Source of the DNA: CAYMUR01 sp964393615 | GTDB lineage: Bacteria; Planctomycetota; Planctomycetia; Pirellulales; Pirellulaceae | Direction: 5' to 3' | Length of the DNA stretch: 64,000 bases | Assembly: GCA_964393615.1 (NCBI GenBank) | Contig: CAYMUR010000008.1 | Span: 1 to 64,000 of the forward strand | In this document: one piece after another, positions 9,149 through 18,291 of the stretch | How the letters are laid out: each line of letters opens with the position of its first letter | How positions within the stretch are numbered: position 1 is the stretch's first letter | Position numbers and translations under genes: made by a program | The notes under the pieces: generated by a model | The model's input: only the letters and a program-made list of their open reading frames with translations | Database searches by the model: none | What the model was told of the DNA's origin: nothing

Positions 9149-10099
9149 ATGAAACAATTCATTGTTTTTGCGGTCCTTGTTTTGACAAACCTTCTGTTTT
9201 GGCAGAACACGACAGCTTTTGCCCAAAACTCACCCTTTGACATCATTGATTGTCACACACACTTCTACGATCCTTCGCGCCCGGAAGGAGTTCCCTGGCC
9301 GGCCAAAGGATCCTCACTGTATCGTACGGTGCTCCCCGAGCATCTGCGCCGTTTGAAGCAATTTCGACCAGTCACCGGAACCGTCATTGTTGAAGCTAGT
9401 TCGCGTATCGAAGACAATGCCTGGCTACTCAACCTGGCTGTAGACGATCCGTTCATTGTGGGCATTGTAGGTCGGCTGCCTCTTGGTGACCCCGATTTTG
9501 CAAAACACCTGAAACGGTTTTCGGCCCATCCTCTCTTCCGCGGTATTCGCGTCGGTGTCGCCTTATTAGAAAAAAAGCTCGCTGAAAACCAACTCACTGA
9601 TTTTGAGTTGCTGGCAAAACATGACCTGGCACTAGACGTCAATGGGGGACCAGAAACACCAGCCATGGTTGCTCGACTCGCTCCCTTGGTTCCCACGCTG
9701 CGGATTGTCCAAAATCACATTGGTAATATTCGCATCACGGCCGACGCACCGCCGGAGGAATGGAAAAAGGGAATCCGTGCTGCTGCAAAATATCCAAACG
9801 TCTTTTGCAAAATCTCTGCCTTGGTAGAAGGTGCCGCGCGTGATCACGACACGGCACCGCAGGACCTGGAATTCTACCGGCCTTACATCGACATTGTCTG
9901 GAACGCTTTCGGTGACGACCGTGTAATTTATGGGAGTAACTGGCCTGTCTCGGAACGCGCTGCCGATTACGAAACACTGCAACGAATTGCCCTGGAATAC
10001 GCATTCCAACGAGGCCCCACGGCGACCCGCAAATTCTGTGCGCTGAATGCCAAGCAGGCCTACAAATGGGTCGACCGTTCGAGTGCCTTTCCTGACTGA
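9149..10099 (+). CDS. Exported amidohydrolase family 2 (sugar-lactonase-like TIM barrel)
   Basis: Metal-dependent TIM-barrel hydrolase of the amidohydrolase-2/COG3618 group, which includes L-fuconolactonase and L-rhamnono-lactonase. The N terminus is a typical signal peptide (MKQFIVFAVLVLTNLLFW... cleaved after AFAQ). The metal-binding HTH of strand 1 is in DIIDCHTHFYDPSRPEG, the strand-5/6 region has VQNHIGNI, and the terminal strand carries VIYGSNWPVSE with its catalytic-type Asn/Asp environment. Family members open aldonolactones made by sugar dehydrogenases, which would suit a fucose- or rhamnose-degrading locus. Periplasmic location differs from the cytoplasmic fucose pathway enzymes, so the exact lactone is unknown. 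Confidence 0.78.
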   Translation: MKQFIVFAVLVLTNLLFWQNTTAFAQNSPFDIIDCHTHFYDPSRPEGVPWPAKGSSLYRTVLPEHLRRLKQFRPVTGTVIVEASSRIEDNAWLLNLAVDDPFIVGIVGRLPLGDPDFAKHLKRFSAHPLFRGIRVGVALLEKKLAENQLTDFELLAKHDLALDVNGGPETPAMVARLAPLVPTLRIVQNHIGNIRITADAPPEEWKKGIRAAAKYPNVFCKISALVEGAARDHDTAPQDLEFYRPYIDIVWNAFGDDRVIYGSNWPVSERAADYETLQRIALEYAFQRGPTATRKFCALNAKQAYKWVDRSSAFPD

Positions 10100-10206
10100 G
10101 GTTCCCAAGATCATTGCCCTCGACAGTCGTCGGCAGTCAAATCACAAATCACCTGGTGCCAATCACGTTGAAAAACGGAACAAGCCAAATCGCTACGGCC
10201 AACGCG

Positions 10207-11193
10207 CTAAGCTTGCCGGCGTTCCAACGGCAAATTCAGCCACATCCTCAGCAAGCGCCGTGGACGCAGAGGGTCATCCACATAGGCGGTGCGGTCGTGA
10301 GCGACTGTCCAGTTATCCAGCCACAACATCTCGCCCCGCTGCAGTGAAAACGTCGACACGGCGCTCCGCGATTCCAATGCTTGTTCTAACGCATCGAGTG
10401 CTTCGACTTGTACGGGAGTAAGGGGAAGTCCAGCCCGTTGCTGCCCCGTTTCAATCCAATAGCGCATGTAGCGAAAATTAAGACCATGCCCTGGATGATG
10501 ACGAAACACGGGAAACCGATTTTCCAGCCGTCGCTGCATGGTAGGCTCCACCCCCGGGGTCACGATATCACGGATAAAGTCACCGTACAGCCATTTCAAC
10601 AAGTGCGGACAGTTTTGTCGTAGACGTTCGTGAGCCGTCAAGGCACTGGTAATTCGTGATTCGCCTCCCTGCTGGGCTGGTTGAAGACACAAAAGTCCCA
10701 CCAGGTCAGGCTGGACATGCACCGCTGAACTATCCGTATGCAAACTGGTAGACGCAGAAGTCTGGCTCACCGGAACCCGCTTCTGCCGATGGTCGAATCC
10801 GCGGTCCTTGACCTCGTAAAGCTTCCCATAAGAATCGATAGGCCTTCCCATCAGCACGCCGAACACCCAATATAACTGCCGCAACGATGATTCGTCCCAA
10901 TCTTCACCCGGGGTGGCAATGCGAACAACGCCCGTCCCCCGGGTCAATTCAAGTTGAATATCCCGAGCAAATTGACTCAGCCTCGGCAACTGCAGAGGAA
11001 GATGGCCAGACACTTCTTCTTTTTTGCCGTCGGGATGGCTCGTATACCACTTCACAAATTCATCCACAATGGGCCCAGGCCACTGTCGCCACGATTTCGT
11101 TGGTTGCCAGATGGTCTCGGCATTCCACAAGGGGCGTGAGTGCTCCCCCCATCGCAAATCGTTCCGGGTTAACGGCTGGTCAAGTTGTATCAT
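10207..11193 (-). CDS. TauD/gamma-butyrobetaine-hydroxylase-like Fe(II)/2-oxoglutarate dioxygenase
   Basis: Third gene of the minus-strand operon. The fold and iron ligands of the TauD/TfdA family are visible: H152-T-D154 in SLHTDSSAVHVQPDL, distal His299 in LDNWTVAHDRTAY, and the 2-oxoglutarate-binding Arg in RRLLRMWL (about 313-318). Such enzymes hydroxylate, desaturate, halogenate-like rearrange or demethylate small molecules. The length of 328 residues is typical. No signal peptide is present, so it acts in the cytoplasm. Its ATG overlaps the TGA of the methyltransferase gene (ATGA, 11190-11193), so it is translationally coupled. The substrate is unknown; related amino-acid, betaine or taurine-like compounds are possible. 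Confidence 0.88.
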   Translation of the reverse strand: MIQLDQPLTRNDLRWGEHSRPLWNAETIWQPTKSWRQWPGPIVDEFVKWYTSHPDGKKEEVSGHLPLQLPRLSQFARDIQLELTRGTGVVRIATPGEDWDESSLRQLYWVFGVLMGRPIDSYGKLYEVKDRGFDHRQKRVPVSQTSASTSLHTDSSAVHVQPDLVGLLCLQPAQQGGESRITSALTAHERLRQNCPHLLKWLYGDFIRDIVTPGVEPTMQRRLENRFPVFRHHPGHGLNFRYMRYWIETGQQRAGLPLTPVQVEALDALEQALESRSAVSTFSLQRGEMLWLDNWTVAHDRTAYVDDPLRPRRLLRMWLNLPLERRQA

Positions 11194-11948
11194 GACTTGT
11201 GCACTTTGATCGCAAGGTGAAGTGGTTTATCATACAATGGAGCAAAAAATTCTGGATCGATGTGCAGATGCTCGTCTGTGACTCCTAGTTCGACGATCTC
11301 TGGCATGGACTGAAAACCGGCGTCAGAAATAGCCCCCAGTAAATCCTGCAGTGTCTTGTGCACACAACGCACGGGAACCTCAATGCCATCGCGACGCGCG
11401 ATCGTCCCTTCAAACGTGAGATTCCTCGCACTGAAATATCCTCCCACAGGTTTGAAACCGAAGCGGTGTTCCGGCATCTCCAGGTACGGAAGCAGTGGGT
11501 GCGGAACTGACATGATCAGTGCGCCTCCATCACTCAAACGATGATGAATTTCGGACAAAATTTGTGCCGTGTCAGGTAGATCGAGATAATTAAAAAGAAA
11601 CACCGCGAGCACCATGTCGTAGCGTGACCTACCCAAAACAGAAAGGTCACGAGCATCACCCACCCGGTAGTCAATGCCTAGCGGACTCTCCTTTTCACGA
11701 CCCCGGGCTCGCGCAATCATTTCGACGCTTTGATCGATACCACATAAATCCTGACAACCCCGGCGCGCCAGGTTTCGGGACACGTATCCTTCGCCACAAC
11801 CCAGGTCAAGTATCCGGCCTTGTAAAAAGGGCTCGCTCCACTTCAATAGAAATGGCCTTGCGGTATAGTCGGAGAGCAACATTGGCTCGTCCCGGCTCCA
11901 GTGGGGTGCTGCGCGATTATAGATTTCCTGCGTGGCAAGTGTTTTCAT
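11190..11948 (-). CDS. Class I SAM-dependent methyltransferase
   Basis: Middle gene of the three-gene operon, 252 residues. The ATG at 11948 is chosen over an upstream in-frame start because it makes an ATGA overlap with the TGA of the diiron-oxidase gene. The SAM-binding motif I is ILDLGCGEGYVSRNLA at residues 46-61, followed by the acidic ribose-binding GIDQS, VGDARDL (motif II) and a proline-containing post-motif (SVPHPLLPYL). The overall form resembles UbiE/Coq5-like small-molecule methyltransferases of the Methyltransf_11/25 type. Because it sits between an HDO-type oxidase and a TauD dioxygenase, its methyl acceptor is probably the same small molecule those enzymes modify. Acceptor atom (N, O or C) cannot be inferred. 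Confidence 0.88.
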   Translation of the reverse strand: MKTLATQEIYNRAAPHWSRDEPMLLSDYTARPFLLKWSEPFLQGRILDLGCGEGYVSRNLARRGCQDLCGIDQSVEMIARARGREKESPLGIDYRVGDARDLSVLGRSRYDMVLAVFLFNYLDLPDTAQILSEIHHRLSDGGALIMSVPHPLLPYLEMPEHRFGFKPVGGYFSARNLTFEGTIARRDGIEVPVRCVHKTLQDLLGAISDAGFQSMPEIVELGVTDEHLHIDPEFFAPLYDKPLHLAIKVHKS

Positions 11949-12793
11949 TTTGTCGTTCCCATGGCGAGTGCACGTCGGTACATGGCATCCCAAAAGGTAG
12001 CTCGCAAAACCAACGACTGGTGCATCCCCAACCGCAGACTCTGCCTTCCTGCTTCCGACTGGGCCAGGTCACATGCAATCGAGCGAAGCGCTGCGGCATG
12101 ATCGTCATCAACAAGACAATGCAATTCAAAGAACACGGCGTCTTTTCGACGAAGATGCGGATAACAACGGCAAGCAGCGGCCAACGGTTGGTAGAGCTGG
12201 CGAACCACCCCTTCGGTTCCCAGGCCAATCGCACCCACGGCTCGTGCGGCGTCCGCATTGCATAAAAGATCAATAAAAGTCGCCCGCCAGATTTCTGCTT
12301 CCATGCAATAATTTGCGTCCTGTTTCACACCGATCGCATCCTGAAATCGCCGGTAGAGCTCATGGTGGGGAACACCGACTATCCACCCCAGTTCGATACC
12401 CTCAGCCCTCAGGATCTCTTGTTTCTCTTCCTCCACCATGCCCGATTCTTCCAGAAAATTTTCCGCCAGGAGTGCCTGGTGAGAAGCGTTTTCCAAGCGG
12501 GCGATTGTCAGGCAAAGGTAACGTGTGAATCCTCGACTGTAACAACCGTATTGAAAAGCAAAATCACGAAGCGCGGCTTGGGGATGCGGTAAATCGCCTG
12601 TTGACAAAGCGCTCAAATAAGGATGATGCACCGCTCGATGCGATTGAGCCTCGATTTCCAAATCGTCCAGAAATGTTTCGACAGGGTCAGCATTGTCAAT
12701 GGAAATCGGAATCGTTGCCGGGGAAAGCGAATGGCAACGGTTTACAGCGGGTAGTGCCAAAGACGTCATGGGTTCTGTCTTGTTGTCCAACAT
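11945..12793 (-). CDS. Heme-oxygenase-like diiron oxidase/oxygenase (HDO; TenA/PqqC-like fold)
   Basis: First gene of the operon. The ATG at 12793 is supported by AAGGA six bases upstream; a TTG two codons earlier lacks that spacing. The 282-residue helical protein carries the HDO iron-ligand pattern: Glu in ENFLEESG (E115/E116), His in VPHHELYRRF (H143/H144), Glu194 in GTEGVV, and the hallmark H225-x3-D229-x2-H232 in ELHCLVDDDH. The same H-x3-D-x2-H spacing occurs in CADD, UndA and related HDOs, which cleave or N-oxygenate amino acids or fatty acids. The insert between the first Glu and His is longer than usual. Annotation pipelines usually call these iron-containing redox enzymes. Cytoplasmic; substrate unknown. 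Confidence 0.85.
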   Translation of the reverse strand: MLDNKTEPMTSLALPAVNRCHSLSPATIPISIDNADPVETFLDDLEIEAQSHRAVHHPYLSALSTGDLPHPQAALRDFAFQYGCYSRGFTRYLCLTIARLENASHQALLAENFLEESGMVEEEKQEILRAEGIELGWIVGVPHHELYRRFQDAIGVKQDANYCMEAEIWRATFIDLLCNADAARAVGAIGLGTEGVVRQLYQPLAAACRCYPHLRRKDAVFFELHCLVDDDHAAALRSIACDLAQSEAGRQSLRLGMHQSLVLRATFWDAMYRRALAMGTTK

Positions 12794-13479
12794 GTTCAAT
12801 CCTTGATAAAATACTCGGCGGGAGGGGATTGGCCACTGGAGCTGGGATCATCAGGAACTCAAAACAGGCGTCCGCACCAGGCCATTCGACAGTGGCATCT
12901 CGTTCTGGACAAAACCAAGAAAGGACCCAAAGGTTCCGACGCATACCGTAAGGGGCCGAGGTGTCATCCAACAACGAACTGCATGCCGATATCCATACAA
13001 TGCAATTGCCATGCCAATCTGTCCGCCAACAAGAGATCTCCCTGTACGTGCATGTTTCCCGGTTTTCGAGCCCAGACAAACGTTCGCAAAGACGAAGAAA
13101 AGATATCTCCATTCTCAAATTGAGAATTCCCTATCAAAATGAGATACCCACGCCCATTGGTCCACCGTCACCCGAATCGGCCCGGGCAAACTTCGGCGCC
13201 TCCTTAGCGACGCGCGTTTTTTCGCGCAAACCAATCGTCATTCGTTCCATGCAATACAAGTCACCCGTTGCCAAACCAATCGCTGCTCGGATTGCGTTTG
13301 CATGACCAGTCCGCGACGGGGGTGGCAACACACAAAAAACGTCTCCCCGGGTGGTGATCGATGACAACAGCTTGTACCATGCGCTGACTCCTCGTGACAT
13401 GATCGCGACCAAACATTTCGGCACAGTCCGTAACAATTCCATTTCACCTGCACAATCACTCGTCGACAGAAAAATACTG
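12794..13479. other. Divergent intergenic region
   Basis: 686 bases between the start of the minus-strand diiron-oxidase operon and the plus-strand propeller gene. No convincing gene is present. It contains the palindrome at 13111-13127 and AT-rich dyads around it, so promoters for both directions probably lie here. Confidence 0.5.
13111..13127. promoter_or_regulatory. Operator-like perfect palindrome (8-1-8)
   Basis: ATTCTCAAATTGAGAAT is a perfect dyad with 8-base arms around a single central base. It is flanked by the smaller dyad AGATATCT (13101-13108) and by TATCAAAATGAGATA just downstream. The 8-1-8 layout and AT-rich halves resemble sites of Fur-family or other dimeric regulators, but no known box is matched exactly. 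It lies about 320 bases upstream of the diiron-oxidase start. Confidence 0.35.
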
Positions 13480-14583
13480 ATGCACGAAGACCTCCTCCAG
13501 AAAACGCTCTCTCAACAGGAATTTGACGACCGTTTTACCGAACTTCACCAGCAACTCTGGGGCAGCACGGAATTTCGGTTCGACGATGTAACCCAGCATG
13601 TTTTTGCTCCGCCGAAGGGGTGGTTTCAAGCAGATCATTCATTCTTTCACGACGGAGAGAATTGGCATCTCTATTATGTCACCGGAGACATGTCGTTAAC
13701 CGAAGAATGGATTAGTTTATTCGACAAAAACAAACACGCCGCCGCTGGCAAAATCTGTCTCGAACCCGGAAACGGACATGCCCAGGGAAAAAGCCTGTTC
13801 GAGCTAGCCTTCGTCGAAAATGTCTGTTTTGAATCCCAGGGTCCGTTCGACATATCCAGTCGAGCCGTATGCAGCCTGTTTAGGCACCAAGAAGACTTCG
13901 GCATGCTGTACGATGTGCGGGGTGAGCAAGGTGAACTCATGAGCCTGGCCTGGTCCCAGGACCTGCATACGTGGACACTCTACGAAAACAACCCGGTTCT
14001 TGCCCCTCCTCCATGGGCCCATCCAGAGGGTGCCTTCAAAGATCCCCATGTCATGGCGTGGAAGGGAGCCTACCTTATCTACGCCGTTGCCTGGACCCAG
14101 GACGGACAGGTGGGAGTCTGCCTGTTTACTACCGAGGACTGGCAGACCTTCTACGACCAGGGGATGGTCTTCACCATTCCACCCGCGTTAAGAGGAACCT
14201 TTGGCCTTGAATCCCCGCAAGTGGTCCATCACGATGGCATGTGGCATCTGTTTTACACATGGGGCCCGGGACTCTGGCATGCAGTCTCCCCTTCGCCGAC
14301 CGGCTTTCAAGCCGGCATGGAAGAATCCCACCATCGAAAAGTAATGCGAGGCCCTTATCTAATGGGTCCCTTTCACGCCACGGAACTCGTGCAGGACGGA
14401 AGCAAATGGTGGCTCACTACGGACCGTAAAGAAGAGACACGCAGGTTAAATCGGGAAGCAGGCCGCTTGTGCCCGCGCGGATCCTATGCCGATGAGAAAA
14501 CCCTGGAAGAAGGAATTTACCTGGCAGCGGTCCAATGGATGGGAGACCAACCCATATTGGAAAAACCCAACCGTGACTCTTGA
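13480..14583 (+). CDS. Five-bladed propeller glycosidase-like protein (GH43/GH32-type), copy 1
   Basis: Predicted glycoside hydrolase-like propeller of 367 residues. The start at 13480 (MHEDLLQKTL) is preferred to the longer frame at 13351 because it aligns with the paralogue on the other strand at 17194-18291, which is 365 residues. Shared motifs are PPKGWFQADHSFFHDGENWH (a candidate catalytic Asp in DHSF), FKDPHV (a second acid position typical of GH43/GH32 clans), FGLESPQV (candidate acid/base Glu) and WWLTTDRKE near the C terminus. No signal peptide is seen, so it may act in the cytoplasm on imported oligosaccharides. Family assignment is from motif layout only. Confidence 0.7.
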   Translation: MHEDLLQKTLSQQEFDDRFTELHQQLWGSTEFRFDDVTQHVFAPPKGWFQADHSFFHDGENWHLYYVTGDMSLTEEWISLFDKNKHAAAGKICLEPGNGHAQGKSLFELAFVENVCFESQGPFDISSRAVCSLFRHQEDFGMLYDVRGEQGELMSLAWSQDLHTWTLYENNPVLAPPPWAHPEGAFKDPHVMAWKGAYLIYAVAWTQDGQVGVCLFTTEDWQTFYDQGMVFTIPPALRGTFGLESPQVVHHDGMWHLFYTWGPGLWHAVSPSPTGFQAGMEESHHRKVMRGPYLMGPFHATELVQDGSKWWLTTDRKEETRRLNREAGRLCPRGSYADEKTLEEGIYLAAVQWMGDQPILEKPNRDS

Positions 14584-14730
14584 AGCACAGACCGTTGATT
14601 GGCCGTTCCAGGAAACGGAACGTTCAACGGACCATGATTTCACAGCAAAATCCATGGCTTCCATCTAACAGGGCCATTCGGCCAATACCACATCGGCCTG
14701 CGTTTCTCAATGAGAACGCACATCGAACCA

Positions 14731-17037
14731 CTAGCGAAACCGAAACCCATACAAGTCCGCACCCTGGACCATGATATAGAGTCGCACGGTTTTCCCTAGT
14801 AGTGACTCGAGATTCGCTTCTTTCCAGCGCACATTTTGCTCGATGCAGTTCGTGTGGATCGGTACGCAGTCCAGAATGTGGAAACCTTCTTCCAGATGGG
14901 TCTCTGCCCAACGGTCCTCGACCATATAGTGCGGTAAGGTGGCCGCGAATTTCCAGCTGCCATGTTTATGCGGGATCACCTGATCGATGCCGATACCGAC
15001 CCGTACTTCACCCCGGCCGCCATCGACATTCAACTGCAATGTCTTGCCGGTCACCTCGATCTGTTTGGTAATCAGGATCTGCTTTTGATTACCAGCCCGC
15101 AGGCTGGCGTAGCGGTTGTGTTTTTGCGTGTACAGTGCGCCCTGGATCAGTCCAATACGACGACCGTAGCCGCCACGCCCTAGCCCATGGTCTCCGTTGA
15201 CTACCATCGCATAAAACCAGTCTTCGTCGCCCACGTGTAATGGTGGGCAATCCAACCGCACCTGGCGATCGTAGCTGTCATGTTCCTTACCATACGGAAT
15301 CCAGGGCTGGCGACTGACCGTACGGTCCCATGTCTTGCCCCCGTCGCGACTGCTGACCACCCGTACCTCCATCGTGCCCAGCGAAACAGCCTTGCCAATC
15401 AAACCCTCATCGGTCGTGGGTTGCTGTAAATTCGTCTGGTACAATTCCGGATTGGTGTGCGTACGGTCGCCGTGGAACCAGTAAGCTACTCCCAATACCA
15501 ACCCCTCAATGTGCAGGCCCATCATTCCGTACACTTCGGCAAAATATCGTGGATCGGTCGAATCTTGTGAGTCGGGATACAAAAAGTGATTCAGCGTCCA
15601 ATGGTTCAGGTCAGGCGAAGCATACCGACCAGCACAACGTACAGGCGGATGATTAGGAGCTTGCCTCAGGGCGACCCATTCTTCGCCGATGTCGTCCCAG
15701 TACTCCAGCGCGTTGTAATGACTTGGCTTGTATCCACCGGAGTCAACAATCTTGTCCCGCCAGTCAGGGTCGTTCATGAAATCCGGTAGCTCTCGACAAA
15801 ATCCGACTCGCTGGTTAACGCGAAAGTCCAACCCAATGGCATACCGCATGTTCGGATCACGTACATTGCCGAACTTGTACATATCTCGAGGGTGGCCACA
15901 CGGTAAAATATTGTTTTTTTTGTTCATCGTTCCGCCACTGATTCCTAGCGGATATCCTTTACGTTGAAGAAACTCGGTCGGTCCATCGACCATGTTGAGT
16001 ACTGGCTTTTCCCAGTGAATCCCATCGTCACTAATGGCATAGGCAACTTGGTTTTTCGAAGCGCCACCCGGACGCCAGTAGATCGCTTGATAGTAGCACT
16101 CATAGCCACCCCCTTTTCGTGGTCCGACGTACCAGGGCGTGACACCATACGTTTCCCAAGGCTTGTCGGGCTTCAACACCACGCCACGTGGCTCGGGATT
16201 ATGCAATACTCGCTCAAATCCTGTGCTACGGGTAAGAATGTGGTCATCAAGAAACAAGTGCCAGTGTGGCTCATCCGCGTGGGAGGTCTCGCCCAACGGT
16301 TCGGGCAGATCCTCAGCACTTGACTCCTCCGTGGCAGACCGCCTCAGGACAAATACCTCCGCCAACCCCACCTGGTCATCACCGTAGGCAGACATGTCAT
16401 GGAAGCGAATATAGCGGGACCGAGTTCCAGCAGGAAAACGATAAATGACGTCCGGTGTGCGGGCCTGGACCCGGCCGATGTCCGGAAATTTGATCGTTGC
16501 GTGCTTGCGATCGTATTCCACGCCGCCCAACTGCCCGGAATCGGTTGTTTTCGTTGAGGTCTGAATGGTAACCTGTTTGACGCGACGCCCGATTTCGGGC
16601 GCATCGTTCCAGTTCCAGATCCAAATTTGACCAAGTTCGGTGACGTCGGGAAGCTCCAACTCCACCCACGCATTCACGTTGTCCCCCGGAGCAGACATCC
16701 ACATGCCCTGTGACTTGGGATGTTCCTTCGGTTCCAAGGCGTACGATTCATGTCCTGGGAAATCACCATGGAGCGCAACGTCACCTTCTTCACGCGACAC
16801 GCAAGACACAACTCGCCGATGGTATCCCAACAATCCATAAGGCATATTGCTACCGGTGACAGGATCATAGTTGGCAGCACCCCGCCGTAGCGTATCAACA
16901 TGCCATGGCCGAGTCTTACCCGTTTCTGCCGTGTTCACCATATTTGATGAGGCCACAACCTCGACAGGAACAACCACCTCAGCTGCCAGGACAGGCGCCG
17001 AGAGAATCAGCAACACCCAAAGGGAACGAAGCACCAT
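14731..17037 (-). CDS. Exported protein with discoidin-like N domain and LFLDD-type propeller
   Basis: A 768-residue secreted protein. A signal peptide (MVLRSLWVLLILSAPVLA) is followed by a galactose-binding/discoidin-like region (about 40-230: WVELELPDVTELGQIWIWNW, then a conserved SRYIRFHDMSAYGDD edge). The rest (about 260-768) is a glycosidase-like propeller beginning HLFLDDHILTRSTGFERVLH and ending in a beta-sandwich with VRLYIMVQGADLYGFRFR. The propeller and tail are homologous to the proteins at 43959-45362 and 50460-52121 in this window. The discoidin domain suggests binding to a polysaccharide. It lies between the two members of another propeller family on opposite strands. Enzymatic residues are not assignable by eye. 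Confidence 0.68.
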   Translation of the reverse strand: MVLRSLWVLLILSAPVLAAEVVVPVEVVASSNMVNTAETGKTRPWHVDTLRRGAANYDPVTGSNMPYGLLGYHRRVVSCVSREEGDVALHGDFPGHESYALEPKEHPKSQGMWMSAPGDNVNAWVELELPDVTELGQIWIWNWNDAPEIGRRVKQVTIQTSTKTTDSGQLGGVEYDRKHATIKFPDIGRVQARTPDVIYRFPAGTRSRYIRFHDMSAYGDDQVGLAEVFVLRRSATEESSAEDLPEPLGETSHADEPHWHLFLDDHILTRSTGFERVLHNPEPRGVVLKPDKPWETYGVTPWYVGPRKGGGYECYYQAIYWRPGGASKNQVAYAISDDGIHWEKPVLNMVDGPTEFLQRKGYPLGISGGTMNKKNNILPCGHPRDMYKFGNVRDPNMRYAIGLDFRVNQRVGFCRELPDFMNDPDWRDKIVDSGGYKPSHYNALEYWDDIGEEWVALRQAPNHPPVRCAGRYASPDLNHWTLNHFLYPDSQDSTDPRYFAEVYGMMGLHIEGLVLGVAYWFHGDRTHTNPELYQTNLQQPTTDEGLIGKAVSLGTMEVRVVSSRDGGKTWDRTVSRQPWIPYGKEHDSYDRQVRLDCPPLHVGDEDWFYAMVVNGDHGLGRGGYGRRIGLIQGALYTQKHNRYASLRAGNQKQILITKQIEVTGKTLQLNVDGGRGEVRVGIGIDQVIPHKHGSWKFAATLPHYMVEDRWAETHLEEGFHILDCVPIHTNCIEQNVRWKEANLESLLGKTVRLYIMVQGADLYGFRFR

Positions 17038-17193
17038 AAGAGACCTCTGCAGAAAAACAGACCATTCGTGAACTTGGGGGATTCATCTGCCAATCACGAT
17101 AGAAAACCTTATTTTATTTACTAGCCGCATCGCTGACAACCTCCACAGATTTTGCGAGACACAATCTTTTGTTGTCGGAACTTCGGGCTTCTC

Positions 17194-18291
17194 CTATTCC
17201 GGCTTCACCAGAATAGGCTGATCTCCTTCCCATAGTATCCGGGAGAGATAAAGACCTTCTTCGAGTGTTTTCTCGTCTTCGTAGCTGCCTCGATAACAAA
17301 GCCTTCCTACCTGACGGTTCAGTAACCGCGTATGCTCTTTTCGGTCGGTGGTTAACCACCAGTTTCCTTGAAGATCGTGAACCACCTCGGTGGCGTGAAA
17401 GTCACCCATTAAATAAGAACCTGTCCCCACGTTGAACGAACGTCCCCTGGAATGGATGAAAGTAAACGGAGTCGGGCTGACCGCATGCCAGAGTCCTAAA
17501 CCCCAGGTCATGAACAGGTGCCAAAGACCGTCCCGATGAATGACCGCTGGTGATTCAATGCCCATGGTTCCTCTTAACATCGAAGCAGCTTTGAAGACAG
17601 CCCCATGATCTTCAAAAGAAGTCCAGTCAGTGGTGGAGCGAAGTGCAATCACGCAATATCCCTCCCGGTCCATGGTGATATAGTACAATAGATACACACC
17701 TTCATGCTCAAGCACATGCACGTCCTTGCAGGTGGCCCCCTCAAAAGACCATTCCGGTGGACCGAATAGAGGGTTGTTGTCGCCAGGAGTCCATGTTTCA
17801 AGATCCTCCGACCACATCAGGGAAAAACCGACGAATCCTTCTTTGCCCCGGACGCCGTAAATCATGCCGTACCGGCCGTCGTGGCGAAACACCCAGCCGT
17901 TGCTTCGGGTGATGTAATCGAAGTCCCCCTGTATGACCGGCGAGATCATCTCCTTGTACTCCAATTCAAAAAGGGTCCTTCCGACAGCATGGCCGATACC
18001 CGGTTCCACCGTATTCTTCGCCGCCACTTCCCAATCGCCCCGGGCCATCGCCGACGTGTGGACATCGGACAGGGTCATATCCCCGGTCACGTAATACAGA
18101 TGCCAATTGGTCCCATCGTGCGCAAAGCTGTGGTCAACCTGGTACATTCCCTTGGGCGGCTCATAAATATGAGTCGCCACCTCATCAAACGGGAATTCTG
18201 TGGATGCAAACAATTGTTTGTGCAGGGCCAAAAACCGTTCGCCAAATTCCTTTTCGTTTAGCGTCACACCAAAATCAGGACGAAGTGTCAT
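17194..18291 (-). CDS. Five-bladed propeller glycosidase-like protein (GH43/GH32-type), copy 2
   Basis: Paralogue of the 13480-14583 product, 365 residues, start supported by AAGGAG five bases upstream of the ATG. Conserved landmarks match position by position: ALHKQLFASTEFPFDEV, PPKGMYQVDHSFAHDGTNWH, CKDVHVLEH, RGTMGIESPAVIHRDGLWH and NWWLTTDRKEHTRLLNR. The three candidate acidic residues (in DHSF, KDVHV and ESP) are kept in both copies, which argues for retained catalysis. No export signal is seen. It follows the discoidin/propeller gene's 5' end on the same strand with a 156-base gap. The shared ancestry with copy 1 across an oppositely oriented gene suggests duplication with inversion. 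Confidence 0.72.
   Translation of the reverse strand: MTLRPDFGVTLNEKEFGERFLALHKQLFASTEFPFDEVATHIYEPPKGMYQVDHSFAHDGTNWHLYYVTGDMTLSDVHTSAMARGDWEVAAKNTVEPGIGHAVGRTLFELEYKEMISPVIQGDFDYITRSNGWVFRHDGRYGMIYGVRGKEGFVGFSLMWSEDLETWTPGDNNPLFGPPEWSFEGATCKDVHVLEHEGVYLLYYITMDREGYCVIALRSTTDWTSFEDHGAVFKAASMLRGTMGIESPAVIHRDGLWHLFMTWGLGLWHAVSPTPFTFIHSRGRSFNVGTGSYLMGDFHATEVVHDLQGNWWLTTDRKEHTRLLNRQVGRLCYRGSYEDEKTLEEGLYLSRILWEGDQPILVKPE

Noticed and set aside
13351..13479. N-terminal extension of propeller copy 1
   Set aside because: The paralogue aligns from the start at 13480, and the extension matches nothing in it.
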